The notes under the pieces are model-generated. The model saw only the letters and a program-made list of their open reading frames with translations, made no database searches and was not told the DNA's origin. A stretch of DNA of 64,000 nt from a virus. Shown in pieces: positions 22,774 through 33,136 of the stretch. The stretch is from IMG/VR virus record IMGVR_UViG_3300032086_003078, positions 1 to 64,000 of that record. One strand, 5' to 3'. The position numbers and the translations under genes are program-made. Position 1 is the first letter of the stretch. The number at the start of each line of letters is the position of its first letter.

Positions 22774-24345
22774 ATGGGCGGATTTAAGCCATCTAGAAGT
22801 GATATAGCAGGTAGCACAGTTGTAGGGTCAGACAAGGATGTCGATTCACATCAGTTTACTGGCTCCGTTGACATTACTGGTTCCCTTCTAATTAACGGGG
22901 TTCAAATTACACAAAACGGCGGCGGTGGCGGCGGTGGCAGCCCTGGTGGATCAAATACTCAAATACAATACAATGATGGAGGTGCTTTTGGTGGAGCCTC
23001 TTCTTTAGTTTATGATGATGTTAATAATCATGTTGGCATCGGGGTTACAGACCCAGATGTTATCTTAGAGGTTCTTGACACCTCCACACAACAAAAGTGG
23101 TCTTATGATGCAGATAGTTTTGCAACTCTGACTGTTGAAGATGATAGTAATACTACACTAGCAACTGGAGAAAACGGAAACATAACACTTCATGCTGGAC
23201 CAGCAGGCGACATTTTTCTAGTAGCAGATGGGGGACAGGTCAACCTTCAAAACCCCGCTGGAACTAATAAATTAGCATTTGATGTTGAAAATGCAGGTGG
23301 ACTAGCATATATTTCTAATGTAAGAAATAACGATTTAATCTTTAGAGTTGGCACAAATGTCAAAGAGGTCTTCCGACTTGACCAAAGCGAAGGTGCTTTG
23401 TTGATGTCTGGTAACTTTGCTGAACCAGGCGGCTTCGCCCCAATTCACTTTAGAGACACAGCAACTAGCATTCACTCACCAGGTTCTAACCGACTAGCCA
23501 TAACTGCTCCAACCTTGGAAGTCACAGGGACACTGAGCGTTGAGAAAGATACTGATGCAACCGCAATTGTTGGCAGAGCTAACGTTGGTGCAGTGCCTGG
23601 TGGCGCCTCTGATTATGCTTATTTTTCTCATATAGACCAAGCTGGTGTTAACACTTACGCTTTGGAACAAAGAGCCAACGGGACTACCAGTGTTAATGCA
23701 CCATCAGGCGGTCAGATTTATTTTCGCCTTGGTAATGTCTCAACTGCTATGATAATTGATGGTACCAGCAACAACAATATTGGCATCAATGGAACACCAT
23801 CTGCAAGACTTCACGTACAGACAAATTCGCCTGAAAAAGACGTATTCCGTTGCGACGGCGACGAAGACCATATCTTGTTTGTATCTGGATCAGGGCGTGT
23901 GGGTATTCTCTCCGCAGCCCCAGCCCAAACACTTTCAGTTAGCGGTAGCGCTGCTTTTTCTGGCACATACGGCTCAACAGCGGTTGAGACAGTAAGCACA
24001 AGCCTTAGTACACTTACAGCAACTGATGGTGTGGCTATTATTGATTTGACTTCCGCAGCAACTAACACAAGCTTTGCTTTCTTTATAAACAACGGAACAT
24101 ACATTGGGCAAGAAAAAATTGTTTATGTAAAAACAATTGTTGGTGCTGATGGAAACAATTCAAACGATGCTGCACTACAGGGAAGCAATATTGATAGCCC
24201 CCTTGGAAACGCAAATGGGACACTATCCCTTAGTGCGTCTGATCAAGGCGAAGGCTTTTTTGGCATGAACCGTGGAGCAGCAAGGCTTTTGTGGGATGGC
24301 ACTGACTGGGCACCAATATCAGTAACAAACCTTAACTGGTCGTAG
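22774..24345 (+). CDS. Fibre-like head-module protein, 523 aa
   Basis: Beta-rich with fibre repeat units VGIGVTDPDVILEV, IGINGTPSARLHV and VGILSAAPAQTLSV, a Gly-rich linker (residues about 50-58) and NTQIQYNDGGAFGGA, typical of trimeric fibres. It ends with a W-rich strand (RLLWDGTDWAPISV) like the 20599 protein, so the two are probably related head fibres. Ribosome binding site GAGGGAG. Followed by an 81-base gap with the ACTATTTATT motif. Confidence 0.65.
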   Translation: MGGFKPSRSDIAGSTVVGSDKDVDSHQFTGSVDITGSLLINGVQITQNGGGGGGGSPGGSNTQIQYNDGGAFGGASSLVYDDVNNHVGIGVTDPDVILEVLDTSTQQKWSYDADSFATLTVEDDSNTTLATGENGNITLHAGPAGDIFLVADGGQVNLQNPAGTNKLAFDVENAGGLAYISNVRNNDLIFRVGTNVKEVFRLDQSEGALLMSGNFAEPGGFAPIHFRDTATSIHSPGSNRLAITAPTLEVTGTLSVEKDTDATAIVGRANVGAVPGGASDYAYFSHIDQAGVNTYALEQRANGTTSVNAPSGGQIYFRLGNVSTAMIIDGTSNNNIGINGTPSARLHVQTNSPEKDVFRCDGDEDHILFVSGSGRVGILSAAPAQTLSVSGSAAFSGTYGSTAVETVSTSLSTLTATDGVAIIDLTSAATNTSFAFFINNGTYIGQEKIVYVKTIVGADGNNSNDAALQGSNIDSPLGNANGTLSLSASDQGEGFFGMNRGAARLLWDGTDWAPISVTNLNWS

Positions 24346-24381
24346 TAGAGAAACATTTCTAGTCGTTTACATTTTTAATCT

Positions 24382-24391
24382 ACTATTTATT
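24382..24391 (+). promoter_or_regulatory. ACTATTTATT motif, candidate late promoter element
   Basis: Intergenic copy 35 bases ahead of the scaffold start. TTTACA lies at 24366-24371, 16 bases before TATTTA. AAGGGG at 24413-24418 is the ribosome binding site. Confidence 0.45.
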
Positions 24392-24426
24392 TTTGATGTA
24401 ATATCATCAATTAAGGGGATTAATCT

Positions 24427-25407
24427 ATGTCTACTATGTTAGAACAAGCAATCGTTGACGCAAAGGCTCTTCGTGAAGCCGCTGTTAAAAGTGCTGAAGC
24501 CGCTATCGTCGAAAAATACAACGACGAAGTAAAAGATGCTGTAAGCAAACTTTTGGAACAAGATGATGAAATGGATCTTGGGATGGATTCTGGCGCAGAG
24601 GCAGAGATTGATACTACTGCTATGGAGCAAGTCCCAATGGCTCATCTTTCAGATGAAGACGAAGACATCGTTGTCGTAGACCTTGATGACATTATTGCCG
24701 CTGCTGAGTCCGAAGAGGGCGACGAGCTTGATGAGCCTATGCTTGATAGAGAAGAGATAGCAGATGAAATTGGACTTCCTCTTGAGGACGACTTGCCTGC
24801 TAATCGTGATGACGAAATAGAAATTGAGGAAGACAGGCTAGTTGACCTATTCAAAGAAATGTTGACTGTAGACGTCCCCCAAATTGAGCTTGACCGAGCC
24901 CAAGAGGAAATTGCAAACGAAAACAATGATAGAGTAGAGCAAGATGAAGATCCTGACTCTTTCTATACTGACGGAATGGACAAGGAAGATGTTGAAAATC
25001 TCCGCCGCTCCGAAGAACAAAACGAAAGCCTCCAGAAGGAAAATGCTGAACTCAAGCAACTTCTAGGGCAAGTAAAAGAAAAACTACAAGAAATAAACTT
25101 GCAAAACGCAAGGTTATTATATGCGAACCGTGTGCTTGGAGATTCCTCCTTGAATGAGCAGCAAAAAGCTAAAATTGCTGAGTTAGTTTCTGGAGCACGT
25201 TCGGTAGAAGAAGCGAAGATGGTCTATGAGACTCTTCAAAAGACAATGGCGGGTATTCAAAAGAGCGCCCCACAATCGTTGTCTGAAGCTGTAACTAAGA
25301 GATCATCTGTCATTCTTAGTGGGAATCGTACAGAGGAACGCACTACCGAATCCAGTCCAACATATAGTCGTTGGGCAACTCTCGCAGCAATAAACAAGAC
25401 AAAATAA
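24427..25407 (+). CDS. Prohead scaffold/core protein (gp22-like)
   Basis: 326 residues, very acidic in the middle (runs of Asp/Glu between about 45 and 190), then a coiled coil (SEEQNESLQKENAELKQLL...). It stands between the protease and fibre genes and the capsid gene, the usual place of gp22. Acidic coiled-coil composition, location and L-x-E sites (KLQEI) fit a core protein destroyed during maturation. No sequence motif is decisive. Confidence 0.8.
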   Translation: MSTMLEQAIVDAKALREAAVKSAEAAIVEKYNDEVKDAVSKLLEQDDEMDLGMDSGAEAEIDTTAMEQVPMAHLSDEDEDIVVVDLDDIIAAAESEEGDELDEPMLDREEIADEIGLPLEDDLPANRDDEIEIEEDRLVDLFKEMLTVDVPQIELDRAQEEIANENNDRVEQDEDPDSFYTDGMDKEDVENLRRSEEQNESLQKENAELKQLLGQVKEKLQEINLQNARLLYANRVLGDSSLNEQQKAKIAELVSGARSVEEAKMVYETLQKTMAGIQKSAPQSLSEAVTKRSSVILSGNRTEERTTESSPTYSRWATLAAINKTK

Positions 25408-25427
25408 TATTTTAAGGAGAAATAAAA

Positions 25428-27179
25428 ATGTCTGTAATTAACACACTCACCGAAGGCATTAGACAACGCTCTCTTGCCAATGAAGGTGAAGCTCTTCTTG
25501 AGAAGTGGCAGAAGACTGGACTCCTCGAAGGACTTGACGACCACAAAGCTGGTTCGATGGCTCGCCTTCTTGAGAACCAAGCCGCTCAGCTTCTTAAGGA
25601 ACAATCTACAATGGCTGCCGGCGATGTCGAAGGTTTTGCCTCTGTTGCTTTCCCAATCGTTCGTCGTGTATTCGGCAACCTTATCGCACAAGACCTAGTC
25701 TCAGTGCAACCAATGTCTCTACCAAGTGGACTCATTTTCTTCCTTGACTTTGTGTTCTCTGTTGATGGTGGCATGGTTGATCCAACAGACGGCACCGACG
25801 GCTTCCGCCTAGGTCAGAGACAAGACACCTCTGTTTACGGTGGTGGCAAAGTTGGTTCTGGCATCATTGATGGCGTCGATCTAGGTGGCAACAACGGTCA
25901 GCTTTCTGCTTACAGCTTGAATAACGGCTACTCTAGTCCAACAGGCTCTCAGACAGGTGTCGTTGAAGTTCTCGCCTCTGGTACTTTCGGCGACGTAGCT
26001 TCTATTCACGACTGGGCCGACGTTCTTCACAGTGATCCAGTATTTACCTCTGGTACATCTGGTTACCTCGTTGGTAAAATTCCAACACCTTCTAGCCTTA
26101 ACAAGGATGACTTGGTAGCTGTTACCTTGTCTAGTTCTCTTGGTAACGCTGGTCTATTTGACGGCGGCGCTCGAAGCTGTTTCCAAGTACGTCGCTTGAC
26201 ACAGTTCTCTGGTACAGCCGAAGACCACCTACTAGTTGTTTTGGCTCAGCCAACAATAGCTACTGCTGATGACGCACACACAATTCTTAGTGCTGCTGCC
26301 GGTGAGGTTGGTTCTAGCACCTTCCCAATTGTTGATGGCTTCAACAACGGCGGCGCTATTGGTTCTATAGTTGGTGAGGCAACTTGGGGTCTTGAAGCCC
26401 AAGCCGGCATCCCAGAAATCGACATCAAGGTTGATTCTACTGCCGTAACAGCTATCACCAAGAAGCTTAAGGCTAAGTGGTCTCCAGAGCTAGCTCAAGA
26501 CTTGAATGCTTACCACAACCTCGACGCTGAAGTTGAGTTGACAAGCATCCTTTCTGAGCAAGTTGCTCTTGAAATCGACCAAGAAATCCTTGAAGATCTC
26601 GTCAAGGGTGCTACCGCTGGTACATTGTACTGGTCTCGCAGCCCAGGTAAGTTCCTCAACCGTGAAACAGGTCGTCGTCTTGTCGGCACCACATACCCTG
26701 ACTTCACAGGTACTGTCTCCGAATGGTACGAAACACTTCTTGAAACAGTCAACGAAGTAAGTGCTCGTATTCACCGTAAGACACTTCGTGGCGGCGCAAA
26801 CTTTGTTGTTTGCTCTCCAGAAATGGCTAACATTCTTGAATTCACAAGCGGCTTCCGTGCCAACGTCAACGTTGATGCTGACGGCTCTTGGGGTGCTATG
26901 AATGTCGGTTCTATTAGCCGTAAGATGGACATTATTGTCGATCCTTACTTTACCCGTAACTTGCTCCTTGTCGGTCGTAAGGGCTCTAGCTTCCTCGAAA
27001 GTGGATATGTTTACGCTCCTTACGTCCCACTACAAGTCACACCAACCATCTTTGGTACAGAAGATTTCGTGCCCCGCAAGGGCGTCATGACTCGCTATGC
27101 CAAGAAGATGGTGCGTCCTGACATGTACGGACTAGTTATTTGTCAAGATTTGGTCTCTAACGTCGATCATGCGTCGTAA
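25428..27179 (+). CDS. Major capsid protein (gp23-like)
   Basis: 583 residues, right after the scaffold with AAGGAG as ribosome binding site. The N-terminal arm (about residues 20-85) includes LLENQAAQLLKEQ: L-K-E at 56-58 is the likely cleavage point, as T4 gp23 loses its first 65 residues. Then an HK97-type order is likely (FPIVRRVFGNL, E-loop-rich region, C-terminal DPYFTRNLLLVGRKG). Codon use is strong and regular as expected for the most abundant protein. A truncated relative is at 9343. Confidence 0.9.
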   Translation: MSVINTLTEGIRQRSLANEGEALLEKWQKTGLLEGLDDHKAGSMARLLENQAAQLLKEQSTMAAGDVEGFASVAFPIVRRVFGNLIAQDLVSVQPMSLPSGLIFFLDFVFSVDGGMVDPTDGTDGFRLGQRQDTSVYGGGKVGSGIIDGVDLGGNNGQLSAYSLNNGYSSPTGSQTGVVEVLASGTFGDVASIHDWADVLHSDPVFTSGTSGYLVGKIPTPSSLNKDDLVAVTLSSSLGNAGLFDGGARSCFQVRRLTQFSGTAEDHLLVVLAQPTIATADDAHTILSAAAGEVGSSTFPIVDGFNNGGAIGSIVGEATWGLEAQAGIPEIDIKVDSTAVTAITKKLKAKWSPELAQDLNAYHNLDAEVELTSILSEQVALEIDQEILEDLVKGATAGTLYWSRSPGKFLNRETGRRLVGTTYPDFTGTVSEWYETLLETVNEVSARIHRKTLRGGANFVVCSPEMANILEFTSGFRANVNVDADGSWGAMNVGSISRKMDIIVDPYFTRNLLLVGRKGSSFLESGYVYAPYVPLQVTPTIFGTEDFVPRKGVMTRYAKKMVRPDMYGLVICQDLVSNVDHAS

Positions 27180-27231
27180 GAATCGGTAAGTCGATGACAT
27201 AATCTTTGTTCGAATGAATAAAGATATAGGG

Positions 27232-27256
27232 AACCCCGTCCTTGTGGCGGGGTTTT
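27232..27256 (+). terminator. Intrinsic terminator after the capsid gene
   Basis: AACCCCG (27232-27238), 9-base loop, CGGGGTT (27248-27254) and TTTT. It closes the capsid transcript and lies 60 bases after the stop; a new candidate start element follows at 27289. Confidence 0.85.
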
Positions 27257-27288
27257 CTTATTAGTGGGATAAAATAAGAAAGTCTAAA

Positions 27289-27298
27289 ACTATTTATA
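27289..27298 (+). promoter_or_regulatory. ACTATTTATA motif, candidate late promoter element
   Basis: Copy of the motif 17 bases ahead of the ATG at 27316 and 33 bases after the capsid terminator, with GCGAGGA as ribosome binding site. A terminator followed directly by this motif is the best support for its role as a transcription start element. Confidence 0.5.
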
Positions 27299-27315
27299 CA
27301 AAGCGAGGAAGTTAG

Positions 27316-28566
27316 ATGCCAACTAATCTACAACCAGTTAGCACCACAAGTGCTGTTGTTCTGCCTTCGACAGGGACCCACTCCGATGTAGAGTCTGCTT
27401 TGTCTTATGGTGTGTATACCACAGATGCATTCATTAGTGGTGCAGTAGATCAAGTATCTTATACCTACAATAAGTTAGGTGGTAGAGTTCTTGATTTAGA
27501 AATAACACCAGAAATAGTTTATAATGCATATGAAGAAGCGTGCTTAGAGTATTCTTACTTGGTAAACACACACCAAGCTAAGAATGTCCTTTCTGACATG
27601 CTAGGTAACACTACAGGGTCTTTTGACCAGGACGGTGAGTTTACTGAATATGCTAATGGCACAGATGTAAAGCCAAATTTGAAATTTCCTCGTTTTCAGC
27701 TTGGGTATGCCACCCATGTTGGGCGTGGGAGTAGCGTCCATGCCGGCATAGGTGCATCACAAACAGTTTATTCTGCTTCTTTTGTTCCTCGAAACGACGT
27801 TCAAGACTATGATCTTCAGGCAATCATATATTCTGCCTCATTAGAAGCAGATTCACCATTCCAAGATGCCGTAGGCAGAAGTGCAATAACAATACAGAGA
27901 GTGTACTATCGGACACCACAGACAATGTGGAGCTTTTTTGGAGGATATTCCATAGGGGCAGTTGGCAACCTGTCAACTTATGGGATGTATGCGGATGATA
28001 GTGCATTTCAGCTAGTACCAGCATGGCAAAATGTCCTACAGGCTTATGCTTTTGAAGAAGACATGAATGTCCGTGCATCACATTACTCTTTTAGGATCAA
28101 TAATAATAAACTAAGAATTTTCCCAACCCCTGACGGACTAAATCCCGATAGATTTTGGGTAGACTTTAGAGTATCTGAAGACGCTTTCCAGGAAGAGTTT
28201 GATAGAAAATATGGTGCTGATGGTGTTAATAATATGAATACACTTCCATTTCCAAATGTACCATATAAAAATATCAATAGCATTGGCAAGCAGTGGATTA
28301 GAAGATTCGCTCTATCTCTATCTAAAGAAACTCTGGGACAAGTTCGTTCAAAGTTGGCTAGTATACCAATACCTGGAAACGAGGTAACCCTAAACGGACC
28401 ATCTTTAATATCAGAAGCAAAAGACGAGCAAAATGCTCTCAGGGATGAATTGAAGACTGTTCTTGATGAGATGGCTTATGGTGCCCTCATGGAAGGTGAT
28501 GCACAATTGCAAAACAACTTGTCTGAAGTAATCAAACATGTGCCAACTGGCATATACGTAGGATAA
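27316..28566 (+). CDS. Neck or head completion protein (gp13-like)
   Basis: 416 residues, first gene after the capsid gene, as is usual for head-completion proteins of this group. Segments such as YNAYEEACLEYSYLVNTHQAKNV, WSFFGGYSIGAVG and RRFALSLSKETLGQVRSKL recall neck proteins of T4-type phages. Assignment relies mainly on order and general pattern, so moderate. Confidence 0.6.
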   Translation: MPTNLQPVSTTSAVVLPSTGTHSDVESALSYGVYTTDAFISGAVDQVSYTYNKLGGRVLDLEITPEIVYNAYEEACLEYSYLVNTHQAKNVLSDMLGNTTGSFDQDGEFTEYANGTDVKPNLKFPRFQLGYATHVGRGSSVHAGIGASQTVYSASFVPRNDVQDYDLQAIIYSASLEADSPFQDAVGRSAITIQRVYYRTPQTMWSFFGGYSIGAVGNLSTYGMYADDSAFQLVPAWQNVLQAYAFEEDMNVRASHYSFRINNNKLRIFPTPDGLNPDRFWVDFRVSEDAFQEEFDRKYGADGVNNMNTLPFPNVPYKNINSIGKQWIRRFALSLSKETLGQVRSKLASIPIPGNEVTLNGPSLISEAKDEQNALRDELKTVLDEMAYGALMEGDAQLQNNLSEVIKHVPTGIYVG

Positions 28567-28570
28567 TTAG

Positions 28571-29086
28571 ATGGCTTCACGAAACAGATGGACTCAACCT
28601 AGCTCGCCACCACCACCTCTTTTTGTTGGAAAAGCAGAGCGTGACTTTGTTAAGCAAATAAATGACGAAATAATAGAACACGTCATAGGTCAGCAGTTAT
28701 TGTATTTTCCAATCGATAGAAATAGAACAAATTATAATGAACTATATGGAGAAGCAATAGACAAGACTTTTCTTCCTCCTATTAGAGTTTATAGCTTGGT
28801 AGAGTTCAATGGTTCTGATAGAAAACAGGAAGAATATGGCTTTGACAACCTCTATAACATAACAGTTCACTTTCACAAAAGAAGATTGACACAAGATCAA
28901 AATTTATTTGCTCGTCTCGGAGATTTCGTGCAATATGATGGAATGTACTTTGAGATAGTAGATATTTCTGAACCAAGATATCTGTTCGGACAGGACAGTG
29001 ATTTTGCCGACGGCACTTCTTTGGAAATCTCAGCAGTCTGTAGACAAGCTAGAAAAGGTTTATTCAATCCTGGAAAAAACATTTGA
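28571..29086 (+). CDS. Neck protein (gp14-like), 171 aa
   Basis: Contains ERDFVKQINDEIIEHVIGQQ, YFPIDRNRTNYNELYGEA and PPIRVYSLVEF, a pattern I connect with gp14-type neck proteins, with a beta-rich second half (YNITVHFHKRRL, YDGMYFEIVDISEPRY). Order capsid, gp13-like, gp14-like supports the call. Confidence 0.65.
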   Translation: MASRNRWTQPSSPPPPLFVGKAERDFVKQINDEIIEHVIGQQLLYFPIDRNRTNYNELYGEAIDKTFLPPIRVYSLVEFNGSDRKQEEYGFDNLYNITVHFHKRRLTQDQNLFARLGDFVQYDGMYFEIVDISEPRYLFGQDSDFADGTSLEISAVCRQARKGLFNPGKNI

Positions 29087-29098
29087 GGAAAATAGCCA

Positions 29099-29989
29099 AT
29101 GCCTAAGAGAACAGATTTAAATGAAAAATTAGAGTCTGAATATCCTTTCTCACCGTCTACTCTGGAGAGTATCGATAAAGCTCTTTATAATTTTATAAAC
29201 GATGATCTAAATGTATCCTGTGACACTAACAGTGGCTTCAAGAAAGTACCAATAATCTTTGCTACTCCAGAAAGGGCATTTCAAATAAAAGACATACCAG
29301 ATGAGGGCAGCATCAGAACGGATGGTAGGGTCCTAGAGTACCCCTTGATTTCGATTATTCGAACCAATCTTGTAAAGAACCCTCAAAACAAAGCAAAATA
29401 CGGAGTACACATACCTCCATACTACGATTTCTATAAAAAGGGTGGCTCTATCCCAATAGCTAGAAGGGTGGTACAGGACAAAACAAGAAACTTTGCCAAT
29501 GCTGAGGCTAAAAAAAGGTTCGGAGCAAGTACAAACGAAAATTATGACAACTTTCCGTTCCAAAATAAAGAGGTTGTGTATGAAACATTGTATGCACCAA
29601 TGCCTACCTATGTCGAAGTCAACTATGACATTAAAATGATCTCTAACTACCAGCAACAAATGAACCAAATGCTGGCTCCTTTCCTAGCCAGGTTCTCAAC
29701 GCCAGCCGTTTTTAACATTTATCATGAAAAAAACACATATGAGGCTTTTGTGGAGCAAAACTTTAACAACGAGAGCAATAATGCGGGATTACAGACCGAC
29801 GAAAGGATCTTTAGGACCACTGCTAATATTAAAGTTTTGGGATATCTTGTCGGGGAGCAGGAAAATCAAGAGACACCCGCTGTAATTGTCCGTGAATCTG
29901 CTGCGAAAGTTACTATTGGCAGAGAAAGAGTTGTTGTTGGTGACGAACCAGAATTTCACGCAGGAAGAAAAGATAAATATAGACGATAA
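29099..29989 (+). CDS. Tail completion/sheath stabiliser-like protein (gp15-like), 296 aa
   Basis: Lies between the neck gene and the sheath gene. Has YPLISIIRTNLVKNP, VVYETLYAPMPTYVEVNYDI and a conserved-looking strand pair (FRTTANIKVLGYLVG) near the C-terminus. Layout fits the terminator that joins tail to neck. Call rests on position, size (T4 gp15 is 272 residues) and overall mixed structure. Confidence 0.5.
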   Translation: MPKRTDLNEKLESEYPFSPSTLESIDKALYNFINDDLNVSCDTNSGFKKVPIIFATPERAFQIKDIPDEGSIRTDGRVLEYPLISIIRTNLVKNPQNKAKYGVHIPPYYDFYKKGGSIPIARRVVQDKTRNFANAEAKKRFGASTNENYDNFPFQNKEVVYETLYAPMPTYVEVNYDIKMISNYQQQMNQMLAPFLARFSTPAVFNIYHEKNTYEAFVEQNFNNESNNAGLQTDERIFRTTANIKVLGYLVGEQENQETPAVIVRESAAKVTIGRERVVVGDEPEFHAGRKDKYRR

Positions 29990-30017
29990 TCTAGTAGGGA
30001 GTTTGGAAATACGACCT

Positions 30018-30027
30018 ACTATTTATT
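30018..30027 (+). promoter_or_regulatory. ACTATTTATT motif, candidate late promoter element
   Basis: Copy of the motif 61 bases before the sheath start, within the 99-base gap between the gp15-like gene and the sheath gene. The ribosome binding site is CGAGGAG at 30070-30076. Confidence 0.45.
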
Positions 30028-30088
30028 ATTGGTGTTTAGTGTATAAACCCTGCGAATATTTTATGCTAACCGAGGAGAAAACATTTCG

Positions 30089-33000
30089 ATGGCTGATAAC
30101 TCTTCCAGAAAATTTAAGTTTATATCACCTGGTGTCTTCATTAAGGAGATCGACAACTCAGAGCTTCCTGCTGTACCAGCAGAAGTTGGTCCTCTTCTAA
30201 TAGGAAGAGCCAGGAAAGGTCCGGCTAACAAGCCAGTTCAAATAACCTCATACTCTGACTTCGTTCAGACTTTTGGTAACCCATCTGCTGGTAATGAAGG
30301 TGGTGATGTTTGGCGTGTTGGTGATTTTAATGCTCCAACCTATGCTCCTTTTGCAGCAAAAGCGTGGCTTGCTAGCAGCAATCCAATTACTTATATCAGA
30401 GCGCTTGGTGATGAGTCAGAAGGATATACTGCTGCAACTGGTCGAGCCGGGTGGAACCTAGATGCTACACAAGGGACGTCTTTAGCTCAAGGTGGTGCCT
30501 ATGGTCTTCTTGTTTTCCCAAGTGGCAGTGGAACTGAGAATTTGACTGGTACTCTTGCAGCACAGTTTTACTGCCAAGACAGCCGAGTTCTTTTGTCGGG
30601 TAGTGTTAGAGGTACTGATAATGGCGGTTCGTTTGGTTCTACCCTGATTGATTTGGGTACAAACCTAGATAGCATTCCTTTGGTGTTTACTGGTAGCGAT
30701 ATGAACCATAAAGAGTTTGTTAGTTTTAACGAAAGCAAACCAAATTATATTCGTAGGGTTCTCAATACAGACCCAACAGTCACAAACAGTACAATTACAA
30801 ACAGTGAAACTCAAACATTTTATCAAGGCGGAAAGTACTTTCTTGGAGAAACATACGAGAACCGTATTGGTGAGGGTTCTTCTACATCACTAGGTCTTTT
30901 GAATGTTGGCGGTGGTGTTAGTAAATATTATGGTGCCATTGTTCCAATGGTAACTAAAACTGCTGCTACAACATTTACTAACGATCAGGCTAATTTCTTG
31001 GGCGCAGCAAGAAAAGCATCTACAGGATGGTTCTTCTCTCAAGACCTCGGATCAAACCCAGCCGCATACGCACACAAGAACATGCAGAGGTTGTTCCGTA
31101 TTGAAGCATTAACCGCTGGTGAAAACTTCAATAGAGATGTAAAGATTTCTATCGCAAACATTAAAGCAGGCAGAGGAGACTTCCAACCTTATGGCAGCTT
31201 CTCTCTTCTAGTTCGTTCCTTGAATGACACTGATAACAATCAAGTTATCTTGGAAAGATATGACAACTTGAACTTGAATCCTGCTTCTCCAAATTATATC
31301 GCTGCTCGAATTGGTGATAAATATCAAGTCTATTCTCAGGCAGAGAAGAGATCCACAGAATACGGTGAATTTGAAAATAGATCAAATTATATTAGAGTTG
31401 TAATGGATCCTGATATCGCTGCTGGTATTGGTGAGACTAGGTTGCTACCTTTTGGTGTTTTTGGACCACCTAAATATCGAGACGTAACAATTACCTCTGG
31501 TTCAACAGGTTTGCAAAATCTTGCTTCAATACCCGATGGAGACCCAGTAACAGCGGCAGGTCCACTTTCTGCTCTAACCATGATTGCTCCTGGCGCTTCA
31601 GCATCTTTTGGCGCTGACGGTCACGATATTCAAGATAAAGGAACATATGTTGCTGCACCTCTTCTTATGAGATATGCTGATGATCGAGCCAGAGGGGATG
31701 TTCTTACAACTAAATTTACAGGTTCAATTAAATTCCCAGCACCTGTTTGCAGAGCCAGTTCTTTACAAGGTTCTCCAAGGTCTCTAGATAACACATTCTG
31801 GGGTGTCTGGACTGGTAAAGCCTGGAACAACGCTCAATATAATCATGAGATGTCTGACTATCTTAGACCAAGAAACTTTGACGCATCTAGCGAGTCTTCT
31901 GTTTATGATCCAGCACAGGATGTTGATGGTGAGACCACAAATAGTGGCTCTAGCCCTCTTGTTCTTTCATACGCATTCTCTCTTGATGATGTTGCTGGAA
32001 CTCTCAATGGCACCGCACTTAGCGGCGCTGCTACTTGGGCCAGCGGTAACAGAGCCGGCTCAACTAGTATTAGTGCAAACTACAGCTACACTGGCACACT
32101 AGATGCAGGTATAGATAGGTTCACCACAGTTCTTGCTGGTGGGTCTGATGGCTATAATAAAACTGAGCGTGATCCATTTGCAAACAAAGATATGGATGGG
32201 AAAACAGAACAAACATCTTATGGGTTGTTCTCCCTACGCAAGGCTGTAAACATTGCATCTGATCCCGAAGTGGTCCAGATGAATGCAATATCAATTCCAG
32301 GCGTTTGGGCTCCAGGAGTAACAAATTATGTTCTTGACACAGCAGAGTCAAGAGGTGATGCTCTTGCAGTGGTTGATTTGCAGTACGGCTGGACTCCTCA
32401 AGCCGAAACAAATGACGATCCAGTTACAGCAAACGCAGGAAACACTCCAAAAGCTGCTGCTGATGCTCTTGCTAATAGAAGCATAAACAACAGTTACGGT
32501 GCTGCATACTATCCATGGGTACGCATCTATGATGATAACTCAGATAGATCTTTGTGGGCTCCACCTAGCGTCGCAGCTTTGGGTGTTCTATCTAACACAG
32601 ATAGGCTTCGTGCCCCATGGTTCGCTCCCGCTGGATTCACCAGAGGTGGGCTTTCTGAGGGTGCTGCTGGTATTCCTGTTACAGATGTAACTCGTCGCTT
32701 GACTTCTGACGATAGAGACTTGTTGTATGACAACAACATTAACCCTATCGCCAAGTTCCCTGCTGAAGGAATTGTTGTTTTCGGTCAAAAGACCTTACAA
32801 CAGACAGCATCAGCCCTTGATCGAATCAATGTTCGTCGCTTGATGATCTACTTGAAGCGTGAAATTTCATTCATCGCCTCAAGACTATTGTTCGGTCCAA
32901 ATACCTCAGTAACCTGGGATACCTTCAAGGGGCAGGCTCTTCCAATCCTTAGAGATGTGAAGACAGATTTTGGTATTGAAGACTTCAAGTTGATTTTGGA

Positions 33001-33136
33001 CGAATCTACCACTACGCCTGACTTGGTTGACAGAAACATAATCTATGCTAAGTTGCTAGTAAAACCAACTCGTGCAGTTGAGTACTTTGCTATTGACTTC
33101 GTAGTCACAAATAGTGGAGCATCTTTCGAGGATTAA
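30089..33136 (+). CDS. Tail sheath protein (gp18-like), 1015 aa
   Basis: N-terminus KFKFISPGVFIKEID and PVQITSYSDFVQTFGNP are the sheath family signature. The C-terminal 250 residues have NVRRLMIYLKREISFIASRLLFGPN and the terminal strand-rich region (EYFAIDFVVTNSG). At 1015 residues it is well above T4 gp18 (659), so it carries large surface insertions between about 150 and 700. It forms the contractile outer tube. Confidence 0.92.
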   Translation: MADNSSRKFKFISPGVFIKEIDNSELPAVPAEVGPLLIGRARKGPANKPVQITSYSDFVQTFGNPSAGNEGGDVWRVGDFNAPTYAPFAAKAWLASSNPITYIRALGDESEGYTAATGRAGWNLDATQGTSLAQGGAYGLLVFPSGSGTENLTGTLAAQFYCQDSRVLLSGSVRGTDNGGSFGSTLIDLGTNLDSIPLVFTGSDMNHKEFVSFNESKPNYIRRVLNTDPTVTNSTITNSETQTFYQGGKYFLGETYENRIGEGSSTSLGLLNVGGGVSKYYGAIVPMVTKTAATTFTNDQANFLGAARKASTGWFFSQDLGSNPAAYAHKNMQRLFRIEALTAGENFNRDVKISIANIKAGRGDFQPYGSFSLLVRSLNDTDNNQVILERYDNLNLNPASPNYIAARIGDKYQVYSQAEKRSTEYGEFENRSNYIRVVMDPDIAAGIGETRLLPFGVFGPPKYRDVTITSGSTGLQNLASIPDGDPVTAAGPLSALTMIAPGASASFGADGHDIQDKGTYVAAPLLMRYADDRARGDVLTTKFTGSIKFPAPVCRASSLQGSPRSLDNTFWGVWTGKAWNNAQYNHEMSDYLRPRNFDASSESSVYDPAQDVDGETTNSGSSPLVLSYAFSLDDVAGTLNGTALSGAATWASGNRAGSTSISANYSYTGTLDAGIDRFTTVLAGGSDGYNKTERDPFANKDMDGKTEQTSYGLFSLRKAVNIASDPEVVQMNAISIPGVWAPGVTNYVLDTAESRGDALAVVDLQYGWTPQAETNDDPVTANAGNTPKAAADALANRSINNSYGAAYYPWVRIYDDNSDRSLWAPPSVAALGVLSNTDRLRAPWFAPAGFTRGGLSEGAAGIPVTDVTRRLTSDDRDLLYDNNINPIAKFPAEGIVVFGQKTLQQTASALDRINVRRLMIYLKREISFIASRLLFGPNTSVTWDTFKGQALPILRDVKTDFGIEDFKLILDESTTTPDLVDRNIIYAKLLVKPTRAVEYFAIDFVVTNSGASFED

